From assembly GCA_013314715.1 (NCBI GenBank), contig JABUFC010000026.1, forward strand, positions 1-43,878: DNA of 43,878 bases, read 5' to 3'. Positions 25,826 to 36,401 of this stretch are shown piece after piece. Position numbers and translations under genes: made by a program. The stretch's first letter is position 1. Every line of letters begins with the position of its first letter. Origin of the DNA: Bacteroidales bacterium (lineage in GTDB: Bacteria; Bacteroidota; Bacteroidia; Bacteroidales; GWA2-32-17). Under the pieces are notes generated by a model. The model made no database searches. It was given only the letters and a program-made list of their open reading frames with translations, and was not told the DNA's origin.

Positions 25826-27292
25826 TTAGAGTTTAACAAATGGTAAAGTATAATTTTTCTCAGCATTAATAATTTTAACTATATATATACCTTGTTTTAA
25901 ATTCGATATGTCAATTTTACTGATTGATGATTGTTTTTTCAAGTTTAGAATGGTTTTACCCGTATAATCCATTATTTCTATCGAATTGTTAAAAGTATCG
26001 GGAGTGTTTATTGTTAAATAATCTGTGCAAGGATTAGGATATAAATAAATTTGATTTAAAAAAGACGAATTGACCTGTAAGGTTGTAATGGTTACGGTTT
26101 GCGATATGGTATCGCTTCCACATTCATTGCTAACAATTAAATATACGGTATATGTGCCCGTTGCCATATAGGTATGAGTTGGATTTTCGGTAGTATCGCC
26201 CACTATGTAAGGGAAAAAGTCGGAATCGCCAAAAAACCATTTCCAACTAGTAGCATCGGTAGAGGTGCTGGTAAAATTAACAGTAGCATCGGTTTGGGTA
26301 TAGGTAAACGAAGCAACAGGGATATTTCCCGGACATTGTAAATCTATCGTTAATATTATCGTGTCGTTTCCACAATCGTTCGTTGCTATTAAAGTTACGT
26401 TGTAGCTACCATATTGCGTATAAATATGAGTGGGATTGGCAGTAGTATCGCTTGGCATAAGAGGAAATAACTCATCGCCAAAATACCAACCATAACTAAC
26501 AGCGTCAACAGATTGATTGGTAAAACTAACTTCTAAACCATTGTTGGTGTATGTAAAAGCAGCATGGGGCATGTTTCCAGGACATATTATTGAAATAGTG
26601 TCGCGAAGGGTATCGGTTATACCACATGCATTATACGATATAAGTGTTACAACATAGTCGCCGTATTGAGCATAGTTGTGGGTTGGATTGGTAGTAGTAT
26701 CACCTTGCGATAAAGGTGGAGGCAATAATTCATCACCAAAATACCAAACATAATGGGTTGCATCGGTCGAAGTATTTGTAAAAGTTACATCGTGAGCATT
26801 TTGAACAAATGTAAATGATGAATGAGGAGCACCTGTACACACATCGATGGTAATATCAAACGAAGTTTGAGGTGTTGTAAGGTTTATACTTGAAACAATA
26901 ATATAATAAGTATTGCCCGAAGTTAGGTTAACTGTTAAAGAAGGATTTCCTGTGATTGAATTGCTATTGGCAATACATTGTACATTGGCATCATCGGGGC
27001 ATAGATCGGTTACAAATAAACCAACGGCGGGCGAGGTATTCGACAAAGCAATGTGGTAATCACCATCAACAGAAGGAGTAAAAGAAAATACATAATCTTT
27101 ACCCGACATGTAATTACTAAGACCAGAACCACTACAGGGTAGCGAATTGTAGGTGGTTCCAATAGTAGTTAAACTACTTGCTGAATAAGGAACCGAACTT
27201 ATAACATTGGCTTCAGAGCAGGTACTACCCGTTTGAGCATAAATACTACTTATAAAAGTTGTTAAAAAGAATAAGGTAAATAATTTTTTCAT
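25826..27292 (-). CDS. Secreted PKD-domain protein with type IX secretion signal
   Basis: About 488 residues from MKKLFTLFF at 27292; an upstream in-frame ATG at 27337 would spoil the signal peptide. After the signal (ending SSIYAQ) is a jelly-roll-like domain with CSEANVI and YYIIVSS. Three PKD-type repeats follow, each with F-T-x5-V-x-F-x-x-x-S and WYFGD or WFFGD. The C-terminal 75 residues (YPNPCTDYLTINT, MDYTGKTILNL, IDISNLKQGIYIVKI) are a typical type IX secretion sorting domain, so it should be exported to the cell surface or medium. No enzyme domain is seen; an adhesive role is inferred. Confidence 0.85.
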   Translation of the reverse strand: MKKLFTLFFLTTFISSIYAQTGSTCSEANVISSVPYSASSLTTIGTTYNSLPCSGSGLSNYMSGKDYVFSFTPSVDGDYHIALSNTSPAVGLFVTDLCPDDANVQCIANSNSITGNPSLTVNLTSGNTYYIIVSSINLTTPQTSFDITIDVCTGAPHSSFTFVQNAHDVTFTNTSTDATHYVWYFGDELLPPPLSQGDTTTNPTHNYAQYGDYVVTLISYNACGITDTLRDTISIICPGNMPHAAFTYTNNGLEVSFTNQSVDAVSYGWYFGDELFPLMPSDTTANPTHIYTQYGSYNVTLIATNDCGNDTIILTIDLQCPGNIPVASFTYTQTDATVNFTSTSTDATSWKWFFGDSDFFPYIVGDTTENPTHTYMATGTYTVYLIVSNECGSDTISQTVTITTLQVNSSFLNQIYLYPNPCTDYLTINTPDTFNNSIEIMDYTGKTILNLKKQSSISKIDISNLKQGIYIVKIINAEKNYTLPFVKL

Positions 27293-27423
27293 AGCAAAAA
27301 AGTTTTTAATTATTGGCAAAAATAGTATTTTTTTCAAATATAGCCTAATTTATTTTATATTAAATCTTGTAAATTATGTGTATAAAAATAATTTTACAAA
27401 ATAAAATATAAATGAAAAAAACT

Positions 27424-27455
27424 ATTGTTCATTTAAAAAAAAAGTTATAGTTTTG
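27424..27455 (+). promoter_or_regulatory. Probable promoter of the lipocalin-like gene
   Basis: ATTG (27424-27427, one mismatch to TTTG), a 20-nt spacer and TAGTTTTG (27448-27455). The ATG follows 26 bp later. Confidence 0.55.
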
Positions 27456-27481
27456 TGAATTAACATTAAAATTTAGTTTAT

Positions 27482-27916
27482 ATGAAAAAACTCTTTGTTA
27501 TTGTAATTGTAGCAGTTTTTGCTTTTAGTTCTTGTGGCAAATATGAAGAAGGTCCTGCCTTTAGTTTAGCTTCTAAAAAGTCGCGTGTAGTAAATACATG
27601 GGTATTAGACAAAGAATTTGTTAATGGACAAGAAGTTACATTAACAGCCGATCAAAAAGATGATTATATTGAATTTACTAAAGATGATAAAGTAAAAATT
27701 ACTTATGTATCAGGAAGCCAGTCTACTACTGTTGAAGGTACTTGGGAATTTGATGATAAAAAAGAACATTTGATTATTAAATTCTCATATACTTATTTGG
27801 GACAAACCATTACAGAAACACAAACGGCAAAAATTCTTCGCTTAAAAAGCAATGAAATGTGGTTAGAAGAACAAGATGGTAATGATACTTATAAATATTA
27901 TTACGTAAGCAAGTAA
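27482..27916 (+). CDS. Small lipocalin-like lipoprotein
   Basis: 144 residues. The lipobox is AFSSC (Cys19). VVNTWVLDKEFVNGQEV begins an eight-stranded-like barrel pattern, with DYIEFTKDDKVKITY, GTWEFDDKKEHLIIKF and AKILRLKSNEMWLEEQ. This matches the small lipocalin-like family common in Bacteroidota; ligand unknown. It is a single-gene unit with its own promoter and terminator. Confidence 0.75.
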   Translation: MKKLFVIVIVAVFAFSSCGKYEEGPAFSLASKKSRVVNTWVLDKEFVNGQEVTLTADQKDDYIEFTKDDKVKITYVSGSQSTTVEGTWEFDDKKEHLIIKFSYTYLGQTITETQTAKILRLKSNEMWLEEQDGNDTYKYYYVSK

Positions 27917-27939
27917 AAATTTTTTAGGTTATTAAACGG

Positions 27940-27970
27940 AGGCTGTTAATAATTTAACAGCCTTTTTTTG
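27940..27970 (+). terminator. Rho-independent terminator
   Basis: AGGCTGTTAA and TTAACAGCCT form a perfect 10-bp stem around TAAT, followed by seven Ts. Confidence 0.85.
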
Positions 27971-28044
27971 TTTTTAGCTTTGTATAAGAAAAAAAATACT
28001 TAATTTTATGCCCAACTTTTAAGTATAAAGAAATTATCCGCAAT

Positions 28045-30105
28045 ATGAGAAAAGGAATATTATTTATTTTATTGCTAATAATAGCAAAAGCTTCATTCCC
28101 ACAAGCCAAAGAATATCAAAAAGGTGAAGAAGCTTTTATGTACGAAGAGTACTGGACAGCTATAGAACACTTTAAAGTTGCATATTCAAAATACAACGAC
28201 CCTGTTAAAAAAGCTGAACTAGTATATAAAATTGGTCTATGTTATAGAAATCTTCATGAATCGAAAGAAGCTGAACTATGGTTTAAAAAAGCGATAAAGG
28301 TAAAATATCCCGATCCCTTAGCCGTACTATATTATGCCGACGCTCTAAAAATGAATGGGGCATTCGAAGAAGCTATCGTTGAATATCAGAATTATGGGAA
28401 ATTAGTCCCGGGTGATAAAAGAGCCGAGCTTGGAGTAAAATCGTGCCAATTAGCGGCCAAATGGATAAATAAACCAACACGCTATGCCGTAGAAAATATG
28501 GCTTTCTTTAATTCAAAAGATCAGGATTTTAGTCCTGTATTTGCAAAAAAGGATTACAAAGTATTATATTTCACATCGAATCGATCGGGTTCAACCGGCG
28601 ATCAAATACATGCTCGCACGGGAGCTGGATTCATGGACTTATGGGAAACTTCGGTTGATAGAAAAGGAAAATGGAGCGAACCCAAACCAGTTGAAGGTGC
28701 CGTTAATACACCCGACGATGAAGGTGCATCTTCATTAAATTTAAAAGGAAACACACTTTATTTTACACGCTGCGTTGTAAATAAAAAAATGGTTTTAGGT
28801 TGCAAAATATATGCATCCGAGCGCAAAGGAGTTAATTGGGATATAGCTCAAGAAATTATGGTAAAAGGTGCTGTCGATAGCACTACTATTGGGCACCCAT
28901 CTATTTCTGAAGATGAATGTACTTTATACTTTTCAGCTGATTTACCCGGAGGATATGGTGGTAGAGATATATGGATGATTAAACGTGATAAAAAAAGTGC
29001 TCCATGGAATCCCGAACCCATCAACTTAGGTCCTGAAATTAATACCCCTGGTTATGAAGTATTTCCGTATATTCGCAATAATGGAAAACTTTATTTTTCA
29101 AGCGATTATCATGTTGGTATGGGTGGACTTGACATATTTGAAGCTACTCCCGACTCAAAAACCGGAAAATATAAAGTAGTAAACTTAAAATACCCTATCA
29201 ATTCCAATGCAGATGATTTTGGAATCATATTCGAAGGTGAAGCAGAACGTGGCTACTTCTCTTCGAACCGCAAAGGAGGCAAAGGTGGTGACGATATTTA
29301 TATGTTCTATTTACCACCATTACAATTTACACTTAAGGGTTTTATTAAGGATTGTAAAACCGATGAACCTATTGTGGGTGCAAAAATAATACTTAAAGGA
29401 AGTGATGGAACCACAGTCGAAGGCCTTAGCGAAGCCGATGGTTCATACAAATTTAATTTAAATGCTAATACCGATTATCAAGTTCTAGCATCTAAAGAAA
29501 AGTATCTAAATGGCAATGCCGGAGAATCGACAAAAGGATTAGAAGAAAACAAAGAATTTAATGTCGATATTTGCCTTGAAAGTGTTAAAGAACCCATTGA
29601 ACTACCCAATATTGAGTATGATTTAGGGAAATGGGATTTGCGTCCAGAATCGATGGTGTCGTTAGATAAATTAGTTGAAACTTTGAATAATAATCCCAAC
29701 ATTGTTATTGAATTAGTTTCACATACCGACTTTCGTTCCGATGATAAATTTAACTTAGAACTTTCGCAAAAACGTGCTCAATCGGTGGTTAATTATTTGA
29801 TTGAAAAAGGTATAGAACCCGACCGCTTAATAGCTAAAGGATATGGCGAAACTAAACCCAAAACAGTTGATAAAAAAATGGCCGAACGTTATCCTGGCTT
29901 CTTAAAAGAAGGACAAGTATTAACTGAAAAATTCATAAAAACTCTTTCAACAGTAGAAGAACAAGAAGTTTGTCATCAATATAACCGTCGTACTGAATTT
30001 AGAGTTATACGCGAAGATTATGTCTCTAAAAAACAAAATACAACACTTCCACAAAACTTACCTACACCACCATCGAACGAAGAAAATAATCAAGAAAACG
30101 AATAA
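28045..30105 (+). CDS. OmpA-family protein with TPR, beta-propeller and CRD domains (PorE-like)
   Basis: 686 residues with a signal peptide. Residues 20-135 are TPR-like helices (YWTAIEHFKVAY, EAELWFKKAI). Residues 160-415 are WD40-like/PD40 propeller repeats (FTSNRSGSTGDQI, LYFSADLPGGYGGRDIWM, FSSNRKGGKGGDDIYMF). Residues 425-510 are a carboxypeptidase-regulatory-like beta domain. Residues 540-665 are an OmpA C-terminal domain (VSHTDFRSDDKFNLELSQKRAQSVV and YNRRTEFRVI) that binds peptidoglycan. That order matches PorE of the type IX secretion system, but such proteins have paralogues with other roles. It is a single gene with a terminator. Confidence 0.82.
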   Translation: MRKGILFILLLIIAKASFPQAKEYQKGEEAFMYEEYWTAIEHFKVAYSKYNDPVKKAELVYKIGLCYRNLHESKEAELWFKKAIKVKYPDPLAVLYYADALKMNGAFEEAIVEYQNYGKLVPGDKRAELGVKSCQLAAKWINKPTRYAVENMAFFNSKDQDFSPVFAKKDYKVLYFTSNRSGSTGDQIHARTGAGFMDLWETSVDRKGKWSEPKPVEGAVNTPDDEGASSLNLKGNTLYFTRCVVNKKMVLGCKIYASERKGVNWDIAQEIMVKGAVDSTTIGHPSISEDECTLYFSADLPGGYGGRDIWMIKRDKKSAPWNPEPINLGPEINTPGYEVFPYIRNNGKLYFSSDYHVGMGGLDIFEATPDSKTGKYKVVNLKYPINSNADDFGIIFEGEAERGYFSSNRKGGKGGDDIYMFYLPPLQFTLKGFIKDCKTDEPIVGAKIILKGSDGTTVEGLSEADGSYKFNLNANTDYQVLASKEKYLNGNAGESTKGLEENKEFNVDICLESVKEPIELPNIEYDLGKWDLRPESMVSLDKLVETLNNNPNIVIELVSHTDFRSDDKFNLELSQKRAQSVVNYLIEKGIEPDRLIAKGYGETKPKTVDKKMAERYPGFLKEGQVLTEKFIKTLSTVEEQEVCHQYNRRTEFRVIREDYVSKKQNTTLPQNLPTPPSNEENNQENE

Positions 30106-30123
30106 GTTTATTCTAATATAAGT

Positions 30124-30158
30124 AACGTTCCGGAAATATAATGCCGGAACGTTTTTTT
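30124..30158 (+). terminator. Rho-independent terminator
   Basis: AACGTTCCGG and CCGGAACGTT form a perfect 10-bp stem, followed by a T run. It separates the PorE-like gene from purM. Confidence 0.88.
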
Positions 30159-30166
30159 ATATCTAA

Positions 30167-31339
30167 ATGAAAATGAAAAGTGGAAAATACAATAGCAGGG
30201 GAGTTAGCTCTCAAAAAGAAGATGTACATGCTGCGATTAAGCATATAAATAAAGGTTTATATCCTAATGCTTTTTGCAAAATATTGCCCGATTATATTTC
30301 AAATAATTATTCAAAAGGGATAATAATGCATGCCGATGGTGCTGGTACAAAATCAGCACTCGCTTATATTTATTGGAAAGAAACAGGCGATTTGTCAGTA
30401 TGGAAGGGCATTGCTCAAGATGCGCTCATTATGAATGTTGACGATTTGCTTTGTGTTGGCTCAACCGGACCATTTTTAATATCTTCGACTATTGGTAGAA
30501 ATAAAAATCTTATTTCGGGCGATGTAATTGCAGCTATTATTAATGGATTTAGTGCTGTAGTGGATGATCTCAATCATTATGGCATAGAGTGCCAACTGGC
30601 AGGAGGAGAAACAGCAGATGTTGGCGATTTGGTTAAAACTATTATAGTAGATTCTACTGTTTATACTTCTATCGACCATTCCGAAGTTATAGAAAACAAA
30701 ATTCAGCCTAATGATGTTATTGTTGCATTTGCTTCATTTGGACAAGCTACGTACGAAAACGAATATAATAGTGGTATTGGCAGTAATGGGCTTACATTTG
30801 CTCGTCATGAAGTGTTGTCAAAAGAATATGCAAAAAAATATCCTGAAACATACGATCATTTAATACCCACTGATTTAGTTTATTCAGGACCATATAAAAT
30901 TTTTGATACTTATCCAGATAGCACATTAAACGTAGGAAAAATGTTACTCTCACCAACAAGAACTTATGCACCACTTATGAAAATGATTTTAGAAAAATAT
31001 CGTTCACAAATTCATGGCATTATTCATTGTACGGGTGGGGGACAAACCAAAGTATTGCACTTTATTGATAAATTACACATTGTTAAAGATAATTTGTTTG
31101 ATATGCCCCCCGTTTTTAAGATGATTCAAAAAGCTACAAATACCGATTTAAAAGAAATGTACAGTGTTTTCAATATGGGGCATCGTCTTGAAATTTATAC
31201 ACCAGAAAATATAGCCCATGATTTAATATCTTTAGCAAAATCGTTAAATATCGATGCTAAAATAATTGGTTATTGCCAAAAATCAGAAACAAAAAAATTG
31301 ACAATTAAAACAGTTGAACAGGAGTTTATATATAAATAA
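30167..31339 (+). CDS. purM: Phosphoribosylformylglycinamidine cyclo-ligase
   Basis: 390 residues of the long Bacteroidota type. It closes the imidazole ring (FGAM to AIR) in purine synthesis. [34 protein letters not shown] and [13 protein letters not shown] are the ATP and dimer motifs, and [13 protein letters not shown] and [10 protein letters not shown] lie in the C-domain. The start MKMKSG could also be MKSG two codons later. It begins a close-packed run with prfA and pyrF. Confidence 0.92.
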   Translation: MKMKSGKYNSRGVSSQKEDVHAAIKHINKGLYPNAFCKILPDYISNNYSKGIIMHADGAGTKSALAYIYWKETGDLSVWKGIAQDALIMNVDDLLCVGSTGPFLISSTIGRNKNLISGDVIAAIINGFSAVVDDLNHYGIECQLAGGETADVGDLVKTIIVDSTVYTSIDHSEVIENKIQPNDVIVAFASFGQATYENEYNSGIGSNGLTFARHEVLSKEYAKKYPETYDHLIPTDLVYSGPYKIFDTYPDSTLNVGKMLLSPTRTYAPLMKMILEKYRSQIHGIIHCTGGGQTKVLHFIDKLHIVKDNLFDMPPVFKMIQKATNTDLKEMYSVFNMGHRLEIYTPENIAHDLISLAKSLNIDAKIIGYCQKSETKKLTIKTVEQEFIYK

Positions 31340-31346
31340 TAGAGGT

Positions 31347-32435
31347 ATGGCAGAAAATTTATTTATCGAAAAGTTAGAAGGCGTTCAATCGAAATTTTTA
31401 GAAATTGGCGAACAACTTACGAACCCCGAGGTAGTTGGAGATATAAAACGTTTCGTTGCATTAAATAAAGAGTATAAAGCAATGGAACCCATAGTTGCAG
31501 CTTATAAAGAATATAAAAATGTAATAAGCAACATCGAAGAAGCACGCAATATTTTATCTAATGAAAAAGACGATGAAATGCGTGAAATGGCAAAAATGGA
31601 GTTAGATTCATTGCTTAAACGTCAGGAAGAACTTGAATCTGAAATTAAGATTTTACTTTTGCCTAAAGATCCCCAAGATGCTAAGAATGCAATTGTTGAA
31701 ATACGAGCTGGTACTGGTGGCGATGAGGCTTCGATATTTGCTGGCGATTTATTTAGAATGTATTCCAAATATTGCGAAAATAAACGATGGAAAATAGAAG
31801 TAAATAGCTTCACCGAAGGAACTGTTGGAGGATACAAAGAAATAATTTTCAAAATAATGGGTGATGGAGTTTATGGTATTATGAAATTTGAGTCGGGAGT
31901 GCATCGAGTTCAGCGAGTACCACAAACCGAAACTCAAGGAAGAGTTCACACTTCGGCTGCTACTGTTGCCGTATTTCCAGAAGCAGATGAATTCGATGTT
32001 CAAATAAACCCTAACGACATACGTAAGGATACTTTTTGCTCAAGTGGACCAGGCGGACAATCGGTAAATACAACTTATTCGGCTGTACGTTTAACACATA
32101 TTCCTACAGGTATTGTTGTAAGCATACAAGACGAGAAATCGCAAATTAAAAACTACGAAAAAGCATTAAACGAACTACGTACACGTATTTATAATTTAGA
32201 ATATCAAAAATACCTTGATTCCATTTCGGCTAAACGAAAAACCATGGTATCAACAGGCGACCGTTCTGCAAAAATCAGAACCTATAATTACCCTCAAAAT
32301 CGTGTTACCGATCACCGAATAAATTTAACACTCTATAACCTCGATGCTATTATTAATGGCGATTTAGATGAGCTTATCAATCAACTTCAAATAGCCGAAA
32401 ATGCAGAAAAATTAAAAGAAACTGAACAAATTTAA
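31347..32435 (+). CDS. prfA: Peptide chain release factor 1
   Basis: 362 residues from MAENLFIEK (31347, 7 bp after the purM stop); an earlier start at 31314 would overlap purM. The catalytic GGQ is in [19 protein letters not shown]. The codon-recognition tripeptide is PQT in [17 protein letters not shown], at the place of the PxT that marks RF1 (UAA/UAG). [18 protein letters not shown] is also diagnostic. pyrF follows 6 bp after the stop. Confidence 0.95.
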   Translation: MAENLFIEKLEGVQSKFLEIGEQLTNPEVVGDIKRFVALNKEYKAMEPIVAAYKEYKNVISNIEEARNILSNEKDDEMREMAKMELDSLLKRQEELESEIKILLLPKDPQDAKNAIVEIRAGTGGDEASIFAGDLFRMYSKYCENKRWKIEVNSFTEGTVGGYKEIIFKIMGDGVYGIMKFESGVHRVQRVPQTETQGRVHTSAATVAVFPEADEFDVQINPNDIRKDTFCSSGPGGQSVNTTYSAVRLTHIPTGIVVSIQDEKSQIKNYEKALNELRTRIYNLEYQKYLDSISAKRKTMVSTGDRSAKIRTYNYPQNRVTDHRINLTLYNLDAIINGDLDELINQLQIAENAEKLKETEQI

Positions 32436-32441
32436 AATCCA

Positions 32442-33269
32442 ATGAAATTAAATACCATTATTTCTGAAATAAAAAGAAAACAAAGCTTTTTATGTGTTGG
32501 ACTCGATTCCGATTGGGCAAAAATACCTGCTTGTATAAAAACAACCAACGACCCTGTTTTTGAATTTAATAAAGCTATTGTTGATGCTACTTCTCAATTT
32601 TCAATAGCTTATAAGCCCAACATTGCATTTTACGAAGCTATGGGAATAAAAGGATGGCAGAGCCTTGAAAAAACAGTATTTTATATAAAAGAAAAATACC
32701 CCGAAATATTTATCATTGCCGATGCTAAACGTGGCGATATTGGCAATACATCAGCCCAATATGCCAAAGCATTTTTCGAAACAATGCCCTTCGATGCTAT
32801 TACGGTTGCTCCATATATGGGAAGTGATAGTGTAAGCCCTTTTTTAAAGTTTGACGAAAAATTTGTTATTTTACTTGCCCTTACATCTAATACCGGTGCA
32901 AACGATTTTCAGTATTTTAAGCAAAATGATGAATATCTCTTTGAAAAAGTATTGAAAGAATCGCAAAATTGGGCAGGAAAAGAAAAAATGATGTATGTCG
33001 TAGGAGCTACACGTGCCGAAATGCTTACACAAGTTCGTAAAATTGTACCCGATCATTTTCTTTTAGTTCCAGGAGTAGGAGCTCAAGGAGGAAGTTTGCA
33101 AGAAGTAGCTAAATATGGTTTGACAAACGATGGTGGCTTAATCGTCAATTCTTCGAGAGCCATCATCTTTGCTAGTGCCGAATCAGATTTTGATAAAAAA
33201 GCAGCGGGTGAAGCGAAACAAGTTCAAGAAGAAATGCGTAAACTGTTGCAAGAAAAAAATATTTGTTAA
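32442..33269 (+). CDS. pyrF: Orotidine 5'-phosphate decarboxylase, type 2
   Basis: 275 residues, the longer type-2 form. It makes UMP from [16 protein letters not shown] and [18 protein letters not shown] contain the catalytic Asp-Lys residues. [14 protein letters not shown] and VPGVGAQGG bind phosphate, and [10 protein letters not shown] closes the barrel. It is packed between prfA and the DUF2851 gene (6-bp gaps), so likely one operon. Confidence 0.94.
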   Translation: MKLNTIISEIKRKQSFLCVGLDSDWAKIPACIKTTNDPVFEFNKAIVDATSQFSIAYKPNIAFYEAMGIKGWQSLEKTVFYIKEKYPEIFIIADAKRGDIGNTSAQYAKAFFETMPFDAITVAPYMGSDSVSPFLKFDEKFVILLALTSNTGANDFQYFKQNDEYLFEKVLKESQNWAGKEKMMYVVGATRAEMLTQVRKIVPDHFLLVPGVGAQGGSLQEVAKYGLTNDGGLIVNSSRAIIFASAESDFDKKAAGEAKQVQEEMRKLLQEKNIC

Positions 33270-33275
33270 TCATTA

Positions 33276-34553
33276 ATGAACGAGGATTTTCTCCAATTTT
33301 TATGGCAATACAGACTCTTTAACGAAGAGTTGCTCGTTTCTGATAAAGGAGAAAAAATTAAAATTATAAATATTGGAACAAAAAATTCCGATGCTGGACC
33401 TGATTTTTTTAATGCTCGAATTGTTTATAATTATGTCGAATGGGCTGGAAATATTGAAATACACAAAAATGCTTCCGATTGGAATAAACATAAACATCAT
33501 CAAGATCAAACATACGACAATGTAATATTGCATATTGTATGGAATAAAGATACAGAAGTATATACAACCCAAAAAAGACAAGTATTAACGGTTGAATTAC
33601 CTGTTTTGAATCATACCAAAAATGAGTATTTAAAACTATACGAAAACCATAAATCTATTGCATGTAGTGATAAAATTAAAAATTTAAATTTACCTATTAC
33701 AACCTATTTGACTTCTTTAGCTATAGCTCGACTCGAAAAAAAATCCTCATTTATTTTATTTGAGTTAAAAGACAGCCATTATAATTGGGAAGAAACCTGG
33801 TACCGTGTACTGGCATATAGTTTTGGTTTAAAAGCTAATGCACAGGCATTTCTTATGTTAGCTAAAAGCTTACCCCTATCGCTAATTCAGAAAAATGTCG
33901 GAAATTTGTTGACTATCGAAGCTTTGTTTTTTGGACAATCTGGACTTTTACCGAGTGATTCAAACGATCCTTACGTTAACCAATTAATAGAAGAATATAA
34001 ATATCAAAAAACAAAGTATAATTTAAAACCATTAACAGCTACCATCTGGAAATTTTCAAAAATTCATCCACCTTCATTTCCTACAATTAGAATTGCTCAG
34101 TGGGCAGCTTTTCTAAATAAACATGCAAATTCAATTACTCATTTTCTAAAAGTACAATCGCTTAAAAATTTATCTAAAATGTTTAATGTTACGCCATCCG
34201 AATATTGGCAAATACATTATCATTTTAATTCTAAAAGTAACAAAACTAAAATGAATCTTGGAAAAAGTTTTATTAATATTATTTTAATAAATAGCTTTTT
34301 CCCATTCGCATTTACCTTTAGCAAAGAAAGGCTAAACAATGAACTTAGCGATTGGGTGCTCGATATGCTCGAAGAAATGCCCCCCGAGAAAAATCATATA
34401 ATAAAAGACTGGATAAATGCCGGCATTGAACCTCAAAATGCTTTTCAATCTCAAGCTTTATTGCATTTATTCGAAAATTATTGTAAACCACGATTCTGTT
34501 TACGTTGCAATATAGGTACTTACATTCTTTTACAAACTAAATCTCTTGTTTAA
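33276..34553 (+). CDS. DUF2851 family protein
   Basis: 425 residues. MNEDFLQFLWQYRLFN, GTKNSDAGPDFFNARI, EWAGNIEIHKNASDW and YDNVILHIVW are the conserved N-terminal block of DUF2851, a family found mostly in Bacteroidota. The acidic and His residues (DAGPDFF, E-I-H, H-H-x-H-x-x-D) could form a metal site, but no activity is known to me. The C-terminus has a CRLxC-like pair (PRFCLRCNIG). Its stop is followed by one base and then the ATG of the channel gene. Confidence 0.85.
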   Translation: MNEDFLQFLWQYRLFNEELLVSDKGEKIKIINIGTKNSDAGPDFFNARIVYNYVEWAGNIEIHKNASDWNKHKHHQDQTYDNVILHIVWNKDTEVYTTQKRQVLTVELPVLNHTKNEYLKLYENHKSIACSDKIKNLNLPITTYLTSLAIARLEKKSSFILFELKDSHYNWEETWYRVLAYSFGLKANAQAFLMLAKSLPLSLIQKNVGNLLTIEALFFGQSGLLPSDSNDPYVNQLIEEYKYQKTKYNLKPLTATIWKFSKIHPPSFPTIRIAQWAAFLNKHANSITHFLKVQSLKNLSKMFNVTPSEYWQIHYHFNSKSNKTKMNLGKSFINIILINSFFPFAFTFSKERLNNELSDWVLDMLEEMPPEKNHIIKDWINAGIEPQNAFQSQALLHLFENYCKPRFCLRCNIGTYILLQTKSLV

Positions 34554-34554
34554 T

Positions 34555-35544
34555 ATGAATTTTAAACGTTTAGTGGGGTGGTTGCTTTTAGTTTTTAGTA
34601 TAATTATTTTAGGTATTATAGGTTATAGAGTACTTGAAGGATATTCGTGGATTGATAGTATTTACATGACCATTATAACTATAGGAACAGTTGGATTTAG
34701 GGAAGTGAAGCCACTTTCTGACAATGGAAAAATATTTACTTCAATTCTTATTATTTCAAGCCTTATTTCAATGGGCTTATTTGTAACAGCTTTAACAAAA
34801 TATTTTTTTGAAGGATATTTAGGCACGTATTTTACAAAGAAAAAAATAATAAAAATGATATCAAATTTACAACATCATGTTATCGTTTGTGGCTTTGGCC
34901 GTAATGGACGAGAAGCCGTACATGAATTATTAAAAAATCATGAAAAAGTAGTAGTTATAGAAAAATTTCCTCCCAAAAACGAAGATTTAAAACTAGATGG
35001 CTTGTTTTTTATTGAAGGTGATGCAACCCAAGAAGAAACACTACTGAAAGCAAATATAATAAACGCAAAAGCCATTATTACGGCAATGCCAAACGATGCT
35101 GATAATCTTTATGTAATTCTATCTGCCCGTGAACTAAATCATAATGTATTAATTATTAGTAGAGCGAGCGATGAACATGCTATCAAAAAATTGAAACATG
35201 CTGGAGCAAAAAATGTTATTATGCCCGATAAAATAGGAGGCATTCGAATGGCCAAATTGGTATTTCAACCCAATGTGGTTGATTTTGTTGAACAAATTTT
35301 GCAACTAAAGGGGAATGTTAAGATAGAAGAAATAGTTTGTACTAACGATTTTTATTTTCAAAAATCAATTCGCGAACTCGATGTTCGAAATTCCGTTGGA
35401 ACTAATATATTAGGTATGCGACGAAAAGATGGGTCGTACTTAGTAAATCCTAGTGCCGATACCCTAATTCATGAAGGCGATGCTATTTTTGTTCTCGGTA
35501 CTCACGACCAAATTACCTTGCTTAAAAAGCTATTGCAAAAATGA
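34555..35544 (+). CDS. Two-TM potassium channel with RCK (TrkA-N/TrkA-C) domains
   Basis: About 329 residues from MNFKRLVGW (34555). Two membrane helices (about 9-28 and 60-82) flank a pore loop with TIITIGTVGFREV, where TVGF takes the place of the usual TVGYG filter. A Rossmann NAD-binding RCK domain follows (HVIVCGFGRNGREAVHEL, VVIEKFPPK, GDATQEETL, ITAMPNDADNLYVILSAREL), then a TrkA-C-like C-terminus. It probably conducts K+ out of or into the cell under nucleotide or ion control. The stop overlaps the rsmA start by 4 bp (ATGA). Confidence 0.88.
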   Translation: MNFKRLVGWLLLVFSIIILGIIGYRVLEGYSWIDSIYMTIITIGTVGFREVKPLSDNGKIFTSILIISSLISMGLFVTALTKYFFEGYLGTYFTKKKIIKMISNLQHHVIVCGFGRNGREAVHELLKNHEKVVVIEKFPPKNEDLKLDGLFFIEGDATQEETLLKANIINAKAIITAMPNDADNLYVILSARELNHNVLIISRASDEHAIKKLKHAGAKNVIMPDKIGGIRMAKLVFQPNVVDFVEQILQLKGNVKIEEIVCTNDFYFQKSIRELDVRNSVGTNILGMRRKDGSYLVNPSADTLIHEGDAIFVLGTHDQITLLKKLLQK

Positions 35545-36311
35545 AGGTACAGCCCAAAAAACATTTAGGTCAGCATTTTTTGCATGATAAAAACATAGCT
35601 TATAAAATTGTAGATATTTTGACCGATGCACCCACTATTATTGAGATAGGAGCGGGTATGGGTATATTATCGTCAATTTTACAAGAAAAATTTGGGACTA
35701 AGGTCTTATATTTCGATGTAGATAAAGAATCTATAAAGTTTTTAATCGATGAATTAAAAATACCCGAAAAACAAGTTTTTTTGCAGGATATTCTTGCTTA
35801 CGATTTTTCAAAACAAACTAACTCTATTCATATTATTGGTAATTTTCCTTATAATATCAGCAGTCCTATCTTTTTTAAAATTCTTGAGCATAAAAATAAG
35901 ATTGATCAAGTGGTTTGTATGATCCAAAAAGAAGTAGCACAACGTATAGCAACGAGCGAAGGATCGAAAACTTACGGGATTTTAAGTGTATTATTACAAG
36001 CCTTTTATGATATTAAATATCATTTTACCGTCAACGAAAATGTATTTACGCCTCCACCAAAAGTAAAATCGGCAGTTATTGAACTTAAAAGAAATAATGT
36101 AAACAATATTGACTGTAGTGAAGAGCTATTTTTTAAAGTAGTAAAAACAGCCTTTAACCAACGTAGAAAAATGCTTTCGAACAGTTTAAGCTCCATTATT
36201 TCAAAAGAAGATATTCCAACTCAATATGGTAATAAGCGACCCGAACAAATGTCAGTAAAAGACTTTATTGATTTAACGAAACAAATAGAGCAAATATATT
36301 TTAGGGAGTAA
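35541..36311 (+). CDS. rsmA: 16S rRNA (A1518/A1519) dimethyltransferase
   Basis: 256 residues (KsgA). VQPKKHLGQHFLHDKN is the N-terminal signature. IEIGAGMGILSSIL binds SAM, and GNFPYNISSPIFFKIL is the adenine-methylase motif IV. AFNQRRKMLSNSL is in the C-domain. It dimethylates two adenines in helix 45 during 30S assembly. Its start overlaps the end of the channel gene (ATGA), so it is translationally coupled. Confidence 0.95.
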   Translation: MKVQPKKHLGQHFLHDKNIAYKIVDILTDAPTIIEIGAGMGILSSILQEKFGTKVLYFDVDKESIKFLIDELKIPEKQVFLQDILAYDFSKQTNSIHIIGNFPYNISSPIFFKILEHKNKIDQVVCMIQKEVAQRIATSEGSKTYGILSVLLQAFYDIKYHFTVNENVFTPPPKVKSAVIELKRNNVNNIDCSEELFFKVVKTAFNQRRKMLSNSLSSIISKEDIPTQYGNKRPEQMSVKDFIDLTKQIEQIYFRE

Positions 36312-36401
36312 GTGATAGCAATTAAAAAAATATAATTAAGAGCTGATAAGAAAAAGATTAAATATAGGTAAGTTAGTTTTTGATATTTTTGTTAAATATT
36401 C

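Noticed and set aside
27293-27337. An upstream start for the PKD protein
   Set aside because: It would place 15 residues before a good signal peptide that starts at 27292.
31314-31346. An upstream start for prfA
   Set aside because: It would overlap purM by 26 bp; ATG 31347 matches the family N-terminus.
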